Assembly: GCA_021813025.1 (NCBI GenBank)
Contig: JAKAME010000074.1
Location: 1-5,940 of the forward strand
DNA: 5,940 nt
From: Microcaldota archaeon
Lineage (GTDB): Archaea > Micrarchaeota > Micrarchaeia > Anstonellales > Anstonellaceae
Direction of reading: 5' to 3'
Positions 1-5,778 of the stretch are shown piece after piece; position 1 is the stretch's first letter; every line of letters begins with the position of its first letter. The notes under the pieces were generated by a model. It was given only the letters and a program-made list of their open reading frames with translations. It was not told the origin of the DNA and did no database searches. The position numbers were made by a program, and so were the translations under genes.

Positions 1-2
1 GG

Positions 3-143
3 CTTTATCTGGCCGCGCTAGAGGGTGTTGATGACATTGATGCAATCCGGACGCATCTAATCCAGTATGGAAAGGAAAATGGGATACAAAGTCGCACAAC
101 CGAGGTTCTGCGGGTTTTTGATTCAGTCATGGCCATAAAGTAA
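3..143 (+). CDS. C-terminal fragment of an unrecognised protein
   Basis: This is the only + strand frame open from the window edge, and it ends at TAA (141-143), giving 46 residues that begin LYLAALEGVDDID and end VFDSVMAIK. The composition is that of an ordinary soluble, mostly helical protein with mixed acidic, basic and aliphatic residues; there is no membrane segment and no motif I recognise. The start lies outside the window, so family and length cannot be judged. Its stop codon touches the stop codon of the convergent gene on the other strand (TAA at 141-143, then TTA at 144-146), so there is no room for a private terminator. That it is coding rests on the open frame, plausible composition and clean convergent junction. 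Function unknown. Confidence 0.55.
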   Translation, partial: LYLAALEGVDDIDAIRTHLIQYGKENGIQSRTTEVLRVFDSVMAIK

Positions 144-1646
144 TTATCTCTCAGGCCTCTGTTCTTCTATGTATATCCTCAGACTTTCCCGAAACGGGTC
201 GGTCACTGGCAGTGCATCATAGCGTTCTTTGCAAATGCGTTTTACTTCAGCTGCGGCTCCATCCGGGTCCGCCACCATATGTTCATGAATTGCTGTGGTC
301 TCAATCTCTGCCCAAGTCGAGATGGCCCATGTTGACTTTGGGTTTAACTCCTTCGCTTTCGCTGCATAATCGCGAATCTCAAGCAAAGAGATCTTATCCG
401 GGTTTTCCTTATCTTCAAGGTTGTAAATGTTCTTCATCCCTCTTGCAGCATAGTAATTCGCGAAATACGATTCCTGATTCAGGTCAACGGCTGTCTCATA
501 TATTTCAATCGCTTTTCCGTATTCTGCCTTTGCAGCCCCCATATCCTTTGCCTCCATGGCCTTGTCCCCTCTCACTTTATGTATCCAGGCGGCCGCGTCT
601 GCTGCCACGGGGTCAGCCGGGTTCAGTTCGTTGGCCTTCAGCACGTCCTCCTCATACTGCGGCTTGTCTTTATCCCGAATCCTTATTGCGCGCTCGAGGA
701 AAATGAGGCCCCGAAACTCGTCATCGCTGCGGAACAAGAGCGGATCGTAGCGCTGCACCACAGAGGGCGGCCAGTCTGCCGCGCCCTTCTGGGCCTTGTT
801 GATACTTTCATCATAGAGCGATTTGATTTGTTCCTGGAAGTCTTCGTATTCTTGGCCGCACCACTCGGCCGGAATCTTGCCGAGCGGATAAACCTGCCCC
901 ATCGCCGCATCCGCCAGAAAGCCGGACACCTCGATGCAGGCGGTAGAATGGCCGGTCATGGAAAGGCCGGACTGGTCTATGGGGCGCAGGGAGAGAATGG
1001 AGGGCTTCAGTTTCAGGTGCCGCAGAAGCTCTACGAACAGCAGGGAATACTCTGCGCAGGAGGCAGTGGGGGCCTGGACAGCCAGTGTCTGTTGTTTTGT
1101 GACATCTCCATCGGCCTGCTCCATTTTCGTCCTGAAAACCAGCATGGTGGCTATCAATTCCTGCGGGGTCAGGACGGCCTCTTTTCCCTCCTCGTATTGG
1201 GACATGCTCCGCAGGGCATTTACAAGCCCGGTCAAAAGTTCCCCGACCTGCTCCGGAGTGCCCTGCGCCATCTGAAGCATCTGCTCCTCGCTCCAGCCGC
1301 TCAGGCGGCTTATCTTCTCCATCAGACAGGGCATCAGTTTCTCCATCGGCACCAGCAGGTGAGGGAAGGGCCCCTCCTGCCCCACGGCGATGTCCTCTGG
1401 CCGGAGGAGGTCAAAGTTCATCAGTTCCAGCACGGAATGGTTGGCTGTTTCCAGCTGCTGGCGCTTCCATTGCAGAATGGACGAAAAGCCGTCCGTGCTG
1501 GAGTGCAGGGAGGGCTGGGAGAACGGGATAGCCGCCAGCCGCAGCGGCGGGATTTCCGGCGGCGGAGGTTTGGCTGGAGGCTCCTCCAGCGGGGCTTGGT
1601 TGGAAATAAGCGGAGCGGACGCGGATTGCTCATATCGCTTTAGCAC
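144..1646 (-). CDS. Transglutaminase-like domain protein with C-terminal TPR-like repeats
   Basis: Predicted 500-residue cytoplasmic protein with no signal peptide or membrane helix. Numbering is from the GTG at 1646. Residues 21-36 are a proline-rich linker (EEPPAKPPPPEIPP). A helical region follows, then a transglutaminase/papain-like core: C197 in SCAEYSLLF, H233 in GHSTACIEV and D246 in FLADAA, in the order and spacing of the Cys-His-Asp triad of that superfamily. SirB1-type relatives usually lack the Cys; here it is present, so cysteine-peptidase or acyl-transfer activity is possible. About residues 311-440 contain TPR-like helix pairs (AIEIYETAVDLN, AAKAKELNP) that probably bind a partner. 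The frame runs open to a TTG at 1718, but a TATA box (1667-1675) lies inside that extension, exactly placed for a leaderless transcript starting at the GTG. It is divergent from the exported TPR gene at 1910. Substrate unknown. The domain call is from motifs only. Confidence 0.8.
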   Translation of the reverse strand: MLKRYEQSASAPLISNQAPLEEPPAKPPPPEIPPLRLAAIPFSQPSLHSSTDGFSSILQWKRQQLETANHSVLELMNFDLLRPEDIAVGQEGPFPHLLVPMEKLMPCLMEKISRLSGWSEEQMLQMAQGTPEQVGELLTGLVNALRSMSQYEEGKEAVLTPQELIATMLVFRTKMEQADGDVTKQQTLAVQAPTASCAEYSLLFVELLRHLKLKPSILSLRPIDQSGLSMTGHSTACIEVSGFLADAAMGQVYPLGKIPAEWCGQEYEDFQEQIKSLYDESINKAQKGAADWPPSVVQRYDPLLFRSDDEFRGLIFLERAIRIRDKDKPQYEEDVLKANELNPADPVAADAAAWIHKVRGDKAMEAKDMGAAKAEYGKAIEIYETAVDLNQESYFANYYAARGMKNIYNLEDKENPDKISLLEIRDYAAKAKELNPKSTWAISTWAEIETTAIHEHMVADPDGAAAEVKRICKERYDALPVTDPFRESLRIYIEEQRPER

Positions 1647-1666
1647 GTCGGAAGTTCGCGCGGGCG

Positions 1667-1675
1667 ATTTATAAA
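1667..1675 (-). promoter_or_regulatory. TATA box of the transglutaminase-like/TPR gene
   Basis: Read on the - strand this is TTTATAAAT, a near-ideal archaeal TATA box. Its centre is about 25.5 nt from the G of the GTG at 1646, so the start codon would sit at the transcription start: a leaderless mRNA. No Shine-Dalgarno precedes that GTG or the upstream TTG at 1718. The weak point is the BRE: the bases just upstream (CAGCCTC) are not purine-rich, although GAAAAG lies a little further up. Confidence 0.6.
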
Positions 1676-1750
1676 GAGGCTGCTTTTCAGAGATAGGGTG
1701 GTGCGAAATCAAATACAAAAAAGACGGGCGGGCAGCCGGCGGGAACTAGG

Positions 1751-1769
1751 ATTGTCCCAACGGGGCAAT
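1751..1769. promoter_or_regulatory. Inverted repeat in the divergent promoter region
   Basis: ATTGTCCC, then a 3-nt spacer AAC, then GGGGCAAT: eight-base arms with one non-Watson-Crick pair (T opposite G, a wobble if transcribed). It lies about 80 bp upstream of the - strand TATA box and 110 bp upstream of the + strand one. It could be a regulator site or a chance hairpin. A second small palindrome, ATCTGAGAT, follows at 1771-1779. Confidence 0.35.
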
Positions 1770-1827
1770 TATCTGAGATGATGACCGAACGCCCACTTAT
1801 GTAATATCTGCCCAACGCGCGTCAGTC

Positions 1828-1845
1828 TTATCTCTCGCGAGATAA
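1828..1845. promoter_or_regulatory. Operator-like palindrome between the two TPR genes
   Basis: TTATCTC-TCGC-GAGATAA: perfect 7-bp arms around a 4-bp centre, overlapping a perfect 10-bp palindrome TCTCGCGAGA (1832-1841). It ends 35 bp before the TATA box at 1881, a usual distance for an archaeal activator or repressor dimer site. The nearby ATCTGAGAT (1771-1779, preceded by TT) resembles collapsed half-sites of the same TTATCT/AGAT kind. No regulator gene lies in the window, so the binding protein is unknown. Confidence 0.5.
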
Positions 1846-1880
1846 AAGGTGAAGCCGGGCCGCCTCCCTCTCAAACAACA

Positions 1881-1888
1881 TTAAATAC
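1881..1888 (+). promoter_or_regulatory. TATA box of the exported TPR gene
   Basis: TTAAATAC preceded by the A-rich ACAACA, which can serve as the BRE. The box centre is about 25.5 nt before the A of the ATG at 1910, so the transcript should begin at or next to the start codon (leaderless). No Shine-Dalgarno precedes this ATG, as expected for a leaderless mRNA. Confidence 0.65.
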
Positions 1889-1909
1889 CCGAAAAGCCCA
1901 ATACTTTAC

Positions 1910-2923
1910 ATGCGGAAAGGGCTCAAAACTCTGGTCGTCACGGCGTCGGCTGTCGCGCTTCTGTCAGGCGCCGTCCTGCTTTACCCCTCAGTCTCAAAAG
2001 CCTTCCAGAATAAGGCTAGCGGCGTAGCCAGCGACCCCGGTGCCGTCTTTGGAAAATACATCTTGGCCCCAGAACCAATTTTGGCGCAGGCCAAACCCAT
2101 GCTAAAGGTGGATTCTGCCGACATGACCGAGCCAGGCACAACGCCAGATTCGGCCGTCCATTATTACCCTAATGAAGCCTGCTGGAAAGTCATTGACACG
2201 GTTGAAGCGCGCACCAGGGCCGGGGACACGGCGGGCGCAATTTCGGCTCTTGATGACGCGCTCCGCAAGCCAGATTGGGCACCGGGGGATAAAGTGAGCC
2301 TATATCGGCGGAGGGCTTGGCTGTGGATTGAGAAAGGCGAGTGGAAGGCAGCGGCTGCGGACTACGAACGGGCAATAGAAGAGATTGGCTCGAATGACTT
2401 GTGCGAGGAGATGCGGCTCCGCCAAGCCCAAGTTTTTTGTTACAAGTCTTTGGGAGACTGGCAGGCTGCGAATTCTGCGTGCCGGACGGCAATAGGTAAG
2501 CTTGATGCAAAAATCGCAAAATTCGAACGTGGAGAACGAATGGTGGGATTTGCTGGGCGTTATTATGACACGCTAGCCGCCGATTCTTATTATTATGACA
2601 GGGGGATTTTCTATTCCTTGATGAAGAAGTGGGGGAAGGCAGTCAGGGACCTGAATCACGTGCTTGAGTGTCGCGATCCCCGCAACTCCAATTACGGGTA
2701 TGTTTTGCAGACGCTTGGAGAGGTATATCATGAAGCCGGCAGATACAGAAAGGCTGTCTGGTATTACAGCCGCGCTGTTGAGAAGTATAACGAGAAAGCG
2801 GATGCAACACCTCTGATGCGGGCTTATGAAAGCAGGGCCAAGAGCTACGACCGGCTCGGCCTGAAGAGAAAAGCTGATGCGGACAGAGAAGAGGCCAAAC
2901 GTATTGAAGAGAAATACAAGTGA
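1910..2923 (+). CDS. Exported TPR-repeat protein
   Basis: 337 residues. The N-terminus is a Sec-type signal: basic MRKGLK, then a hydrophobic stretch at about residues 8-25 and a possible signal-peptidase I site after SKA (residue 31); it could instead remain as a membrane anchor. Residues 32-85 are low-complexity and Pro/Ala-rich, like a linker. From about residue 90 the protein is TPR-like helix pairs: roughly 90-120, 127-160, 165-198, 222-255, 261-294 and 302-335, with typical signatures such as KGEWKAAAADYERAI, LGDWQAANSACRTAI and AGRYRKAVWYYSRAVEKY. TPRs form a concave protein-binding surface, so an extracytoplasmic scaffold role is likely; there is no catalytic motif. The ATG is supported by the signal peptide and by a TATA box 25 nt upstream. 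It diverges from the transglutaminase-like/TPR gene. A YYD-encoding 11-nt repeat with a 30-nt period (2560-2570, 2590-2600) hints at local duplication. Partner unknown. Confidence 0.88.
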   Translation: MRKGLKTLVVTASAVALLSGAVLLYPSVSKAFQNKASGVASDPGAVFGKYILAPEPILAQAKPMLKVDSADMTEPGTTPDSAVHYYPNEACWKVIDTVEARTRAGDTAGAISALDDALRKPDWAPGDKVSLYRRRAWLWIEKGEWKAAAADYERAIEEIGSNDLCEEMRLRQAQVFCYKSLGDWQAANSACRTAIGKLDAKIAKFERGERMVGFAGRYYDTLAADSYYYDRGIFYSLMKKWGKAVRDLNHVLECRDPRNSNYGYVLQTLGEVYHEAGRYRKAVWYYSRAVEKYNEKADATPLMRAYESRAKSYDRLGLKRKADADREEAKRIEEKYK

Positions 2924-2991
2924 CAAGCCCGAAGTCACCAACTCGACCCCATTAAGCTTGGCCTCAAACCCCCCGCCCTGTTCCCGTTCCA

Positions 2992-2999
2992 TTTATATA
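2992..2999 (+). promoter_or_regulatory. TATA box of psmB
   Basis: TTTATATA is a consensus archaeal TATA box and the only strong one between the TPR gene and psmB. By the spacing seen at the other promoters, transcription should start near 3021-3022, giving psmB a leader of about 68 nt. This fits psmB using a Shine-Dalgarno rather than a leaderless start. Confidence 0.65.
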
Positions 3000-3039
3000 G
3001 TTTATCAAACAGAGGCAATCCATAGAGTCTCGTTCTGGC

Positions 3040-3084
3040 ATGAGGCGACGGAATGAGGCGCACCGCCGTTTTGCCTATGGGTGA
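3040..3084 (+). other. Possible 14-codon upstream ORF in the psmB leader
   Basis: An ATG at 3040 opens a frame reading MRRRNEAHRRFAYG that ends at TGA (3082-3084). It falls wholly inside the predicted psmB leader. Its stop overlaps the psmB Shine-Dalgarno and ends 5 nt before the psmB ATG, so its translation could influence psmB initiation. There is no clear Shine-Dalgarno of its own (GTTCTGGC precedes it), and 14 codons is within chance. The octamer ATGAGGCG at its start recurs at 3053-3060. Confidence 0.2.
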
Positions 3085-3085
3085 T
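3080..3085 (+). promoter_or_regulatory. psmB ribosome binding site (decides the start)
   Basis: GGTGAT matches the AUCACC at the 3' end of archaeal 16S rRNA and lies 4 nt before the ATG at 3090. It favours that ATG over the in-frame GTG at 3081, which lies within this site. Confidence 0.6.
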
Positions 3086-3089
3086 TGCG

Positions 3090-3734
3090 ATGGAAAACGA
3101 GGCCATTTTGCAGGAAAAGATGAAGGCGCTCAAGACAGGCACCACCACCGTGGGGCTCACCTGCACTGACGGCGTCATACTTGCCTCTGACAGGCGCGCC
3201 ACCATGGGGTATTTCATCGCCTCAAAGGACGTGCAGAAAGTGTTTCAAATCGACGACAGGATAGCCATGACCGTGGCCGGCTCTGTGGCCGACGCGCAGT
3301 TCCTTGTGCGCCTATTGCAGGCTGAATGCAGGCTCTACCGCCTCAAGCACGGCAGGCCCATGACCACGAGGAACGCCGCCTCGCTGCTTTCCAACATGAT
3401 GTTCCAGTACAAGTTCTTCCCATACTGGGTGCAGCTCATAGTGGCAGGATATGACGAGAAGGCCGAGATATACTCGCTTGACCCGCTGGGCGGAGTGACT
3501 GAGGAGAAATACACCTCCACAGGCTCCGGCTCCCCTGTCGCCTATGGCGTGATTGAGGAGGGCTACAAGGCAAATGGGGCCATCAAGGACAACGCGCCGG
3601 TGGCGGCCAAGGAGATTGCCATGGCCATGAGAAGGGCTGCGGCCAAGGGCGAATACGTGGACGTTGTGACGGTCAGCAAGTCAGGCTTCAGGCGGCTGGA
3701 AAAGGCGGACGTGCTCAAGCTCATAGAGAATTAG
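3090..3734 (+). CDS. psmB: 20S proteasome beta subunit (catalytic, Ntn hydrolase)
   Basis: Makes the beta rings of the 20S core particle, which degrades proteins in the cytosol, fed by PAN or another AAA ATPase. The ATG gives 214 residues: a 17-residue propeptide ending KTG, then mature Thr1 (codon 3141-3143) in TTTVGL. Counting from Thr1, Asp17 (ASDRRA), Lys33 (VQKVF) and Ser129 (TGSGSP) fall exactly at the catalytic positions, so N-terminal threonine hydrolysis after autocleavage is expected. A20, V31, V45 and V49 make a hydrophobic S1 pocket, suggesting chymotrypsin-like preference. Oddity: the usual RDxxSG loop reads RAAAKG, so Asp166 is Ala and Ser169 is Lys although Gly170 is in register. 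The start is ATG with GGTGAT before it; GTG at 3081 would add three residues. It has its own TATA box (2992). aCPSF1 follows 151 bp later on the same strand, an order also seen in other archaea. Confidence 0.97.
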   Translation: MENEAILQEKMKALKTGTTTVGLTCTDGVILASDRRATMGYFIASKDVQKVFQIDDRIAMTVAGSVADAQFLVRLLQAECRLYRLKHGRPMTTRNAASLLSNMMFQYKFFPYWVQLIVAGYDEKAEIYSLDPLGGVTEEKYTSTGSGSPVAYGVIEEGYKANGAIKDNAPVAAKEIAMAMRRAAAKGEYVDVVTVSKSGFRRLEKADVLKLIEN

Positions 3735-3744
3735 GAGGAAAGCG

Positions 3745-3801
3745 GTGAGCATAGAAAGAGAAAGAGACGGCGAGGATAGGTCCATCACAGTCATATCGTG
3801 A
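3745..3801 (+). CDS. Candidate 18-residue micro-ORF after psmB
   Basis: GGAGG (3734-3738) overlaps the last base of the psmB stop codon and sits 6 nt before a GTG that opens a frame reading MSIERERDGEDRSITVIS, ending at TGA (3799-3801). GGAGG at this spacing is the strongest Shine-Dalgarno in the window, yet no longer gene follows it. The peptide has a charged first half and a short aliphatic end, and matches nothing I know. It may be a real co-translated micropeptide, the remnant of a gene, or a ribosome landing site with no product. Coding status is uncertain; conservation of the GGAGG and the frame in relatives would decide. Confidence 0.3.
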   Translation: MSIERERDGEDRSITVIS

Positions 3802-3805
3802 TTTT

Positions 3806-3838
3806 GGCCGGCCCGGGCAGCGGGGCTTGAAACGCCCC
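3806..3838 (+). promoter_or_regulatory. GC-rich palindromes and hairpin between psmB and aCPSF1
   Basis: Overlapping 8-bp palindromes GGCCGGCC (3806-3813) and GCCCGGGC (3811-3818) are followed by a hairpin, GGGGC-TTGAAAC-GCCCC (3822-3838). No T-run follows at once, so it is not a classical intrinsic terminator; an RNA processing or stabilising structure, or a protein site, is possible. Just upstream lies a weak inverted repeat, ATCAC/GTGAT (3784-3788, 3798-3802). No convincing TATA box precedes aCPSF1 in this 151-bp spacer; CATATTCC (3849-3856) is too weak and badly placed. Confidence 0.35.
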
Positions 3839-3872
3839 CTAGTTGCGCCATATTCCTCCCATCGCATTTGCA

Positions 3873-3877
3873 GAGGT
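3873..3877 (+). promoter_or_regulatory. aCPSF1 ribosome binding site (decides the start)
   Basis: GAGGT lies 8 nt before the ATG at 3886 and supports it over the in-frame TTG at 3868, which lies upstream of this site. The U-rich stretch GTTTTTATTC fills the gap between it and the ATG. Confidence 0.6.
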
Positions 3878-3885
3878 TTTTATTC

Positions 3886-5778
3886 ATGGATTTCAAGGAA
3901 ATGGAGAAAAAGGCGGCCGAGCTTGTGCCGGCCGAGTGCAAGCTTGCCAAGGTGGAAGCCGAAGGCCTGGACGTTGTGCTCTACCTAAAGGATTTGCACG
4001 CTTTCTATGCAAACGACCAGCTAATCAGGAAATTGGCAGGCACGCTGAGAAAGCGGGTGCTTATCCGCGCCGACCCCTCGGCCCTCAAGCCTGTGGAGGA
4101 GGCGCTGCAGGCAATCAGGCAGACCGTGCCGCAGGACGCGGGAGTGTCGGACGTGCGCTTTTCGCCCGAATTCGGCGAAGTGATGATTGAGGCGCTAAAG
4201 CCCGGCCTTGTAATAGGCAAGGGCGGAAGCACCCTAAAGGCAATAGTGGAGCAGACGGGATGGGCGCCGCAGGTGCAGCGCCAGCCCACCATGGCTTCAA
4301 GCACAGTGAAGGGGGTGCGCGCAAGCCTCATCAAGGAGGCTGCGGCAAGAAAGAAATTCCTCCAAAGCTTGGGGAGGAAGATATGCGGCGGGGCGGTAAA
4401 ATCGGATTACGTGAAAGTGACAGCATTGGGCGGATTTCAGGAAGTTGGGCGCTCGTGCGCGCTTGTCGAAACGCCCAATACGCGCATACTCATAGACTGC
4501 GGAATAAATGCCGAAACTTTCGAGCCAAGCAAGGCTTACCCCTACCTTTCCGCGATGAAGCTGGAGCTTGACAAAATAGACGCAGTGGTAATCACCCACG
4601 CGCACCTTGACCACTGCGGATTCGTGCCCTACCTCTTTGCCTACGGATACGACGGGCCGGTCTACTGCACCCCGCCAACGCGGGACACCATGGTGCTGCT
4701 GCAGATGGACTTCATCAACCTCGCTGCAAGGCAGATGGACGGCAACCCGCCCTATGGGGTGAAGGACATCCAGAAGCAGCTGGCCCATACAATCTGCTTT
4801 GACTATGGGGAAGTCATGGACATCAGCCCGGAAGTGAAGCTGACTTTCTACAATGCAGGCCACATTCTTGGCTCCTCGCAGGTGCATCTTCACATCGGGG
4901 ACGGGCTGCACAATTTGGTTTTCACCGGAGACATCAAGTACGGATTCACCAGACTCACCGACCAGGCTGCGGTGCAATTCCCCCGCCTTGAGACATTGTT
5001 CATGGAATCGACCTATGGCGGGCGCAACGACGTCATGCCAAGCCGCTTCGATTCCGAGAAGAGGCTGACTGAGCACATCAAGAGCGTCATCAGCCGCAGG
5101 GGCAAGGTGCTGATTCCCGTATTTTCGGTGGGGCGCTCGCAGGAAATCATGATGGTGCTCGAAGAGTTTGCCGCAAGAAATTCCGACCTCAACTTCCCTG
5201 TATACATAGACGGCATGGTGCTGGAGGCGTCAGCTATTCACACGGCCTATCCGGAATACCTGAGGCACAACATACAGAGGCGCGTGCTGTCCAACGACTC
5301 GCCTTTCGAGTCAAAGATTTTCGTGCCTGCAAAAGGGGAAAGAAAAGACATAGTGGAGGGGGACCCGGCGGTCATACTTGCCCCCTCAGGCATGATGAGC
5401 GGCGGGCCGGTGCTTGACTATTTCCGCATGATGGCGGAAGAGCCGAAGAACGCGCTGTTTTTCGTGGGATACCAGTCGTCGCTCTCGATTGGGCGCAAAA
5501 TCCAGAGGGGCATGAAGGAAATCCCCATGACAGGGGATGACGGGCGCACCAACAGCGTCAAGATTGGGATGGAAATAGACACTGTGGAAGGATTTTCCGG
5601 CCACTCGGACAGGAACCAGCTGATGCACTTTGTCAAGGCAATCAGGCCGTCTCCGCAGCGCGTCTTTACGCTGCACGGGGATGAGAACAAGTGCGAGGAT
5701 TTGGCCAGAAGCATCAGCCGCACATTCAACGTCGAGGCAAGGGCCCCGATGGACTTGGACAGCATCAGGCTGAGATAA
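3886..5778 (+). CDS. aCPSF1/FttA: KH-MBL-beta-CASP ribonuclease, transcription termination factor
   Basis: Archaeal homologue of the eukaryotic pre-mRNA 3'-end nuclease CPSF73; cuts nascent RNA at U-rich 3' ends and terminates transcription. 630 residues, normal for the family. Domains: KHa (about 1-70, no GxxG), KHb (about 80-165, with the GKGG loop at 111-114), metallo-beta-lactamase core split around a beta-CASP insert. Zinc/catalytic motifs are complete: D204 (LIDCG), H238-A-H-L-D242-H243, H326 (NAGHILG), D349 (TGDI), E374 (MESTYG) and H573 (GFSGHSD). The C-terminus ends in the family-typical LDSIRLR, the part used for dimerisation. One deviation: the beta-CASP segment usually reading about GYQAEGTLGR is GYQSSLSIGR (528-537). 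The start is ATG with GAGGT upstream; TTG at 3868 would add six residues. It lies 151 bp after psmB on the same strand without a clear promoter of its own, so read-through from psmB is likely. Confidence 0.97.
   Translation: MDFKEMEKKAAELVPAECKLAKVEAEGLDVVLYLKDLHAFYANDQLIRKLAGTLRKRVLIRADPSALKPVEEALQAIRQTVPQDAGVSDVRFSPEFGEVMIEALKPGLVIGKGGSTLKAIVEQTGWAPQVQRQPTMASSTVKGVRASLIKEAAARKKFLQSLGRKICGGAVKSDYVKVTALGGFQEVGRSCALVETPNTRILIDCGINAETFEPSKAYPYLSAMKLELDKIDAVVITHAHLDHCGFVPYLFAYGYDGPVYCTPPTRDTMVLLQMDFINLAARQMDGNPPYGVKDIQKQLAHTICFDYGEVMDISPEVKLTFYNAGHILGSSQVHLHIGDGLHNLVFTGDIKYGFTRLTDQAAVQFPRLETLFMESTYGGRNDVMPSRFDSEKRLTEHIKSVISRRGKVLIPVFSVGRSQEIMMVLEEFAARNSDLNFPVYIDGMVLEASAIHTAYPEYLRHNIQRRVLSNDSPFESKIFVPAKGERKDIVEGDPAVILAPSGMMSGGPVLDYFRMMAEEPKNALFFVGYQSSLSIGRKIQRGMKEIPMTGDDGRTNSVKIGMEIDTVEGFSGHSDRNQLMHFVKAIRPSPQRVFTLHGDENKCEDLARSISRTFNVEARAPMDLDSIRLR

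Noticed and set aside
144..152. TTATCTCTC identical to part of the operator-like repeat at 1828
   Set aside because: A lone half without its partner arm, at the end of a coding region; explained by chance.
579..1643. Long open + strand frame (354 codons) opposite the transglutaminase-like gene
   Set aside because: It lies wholly antisense to a frame with a coherent C-H-D triad and TPR-like helices. Its own translation is rich in Gly, Arg, Gln and His with no motif, as expected from the complement of a GC-rich gene.
1647..1718. TTG at 1718 as start of the - strand gene
   Set aside because: Rare start, no Shine-Dalgarno, no signal peptide in the extension, and a TATA box inside it. Not excluded if a further upstream promoter exists.
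3081..3089. GTG at 3081 as psmB start
   Set aside because: It falls inside the GGTGAT ribosome site that serves the ATG at 3090, and has no site of its own at proper spacing.
3868..3885. TTG at 3868 as aCPSF1 start
   Set aside because: It lies before the GAGGT site; the ATG at 3886 has correct spacing and gives a typical family N-terminus.
4297..5076. Open - strand frame of 259 codons opposite aCPSF1
   Set aside because: Antisense to the most strongly recognised gene in the window, with no domain, promoter or ribosome site.
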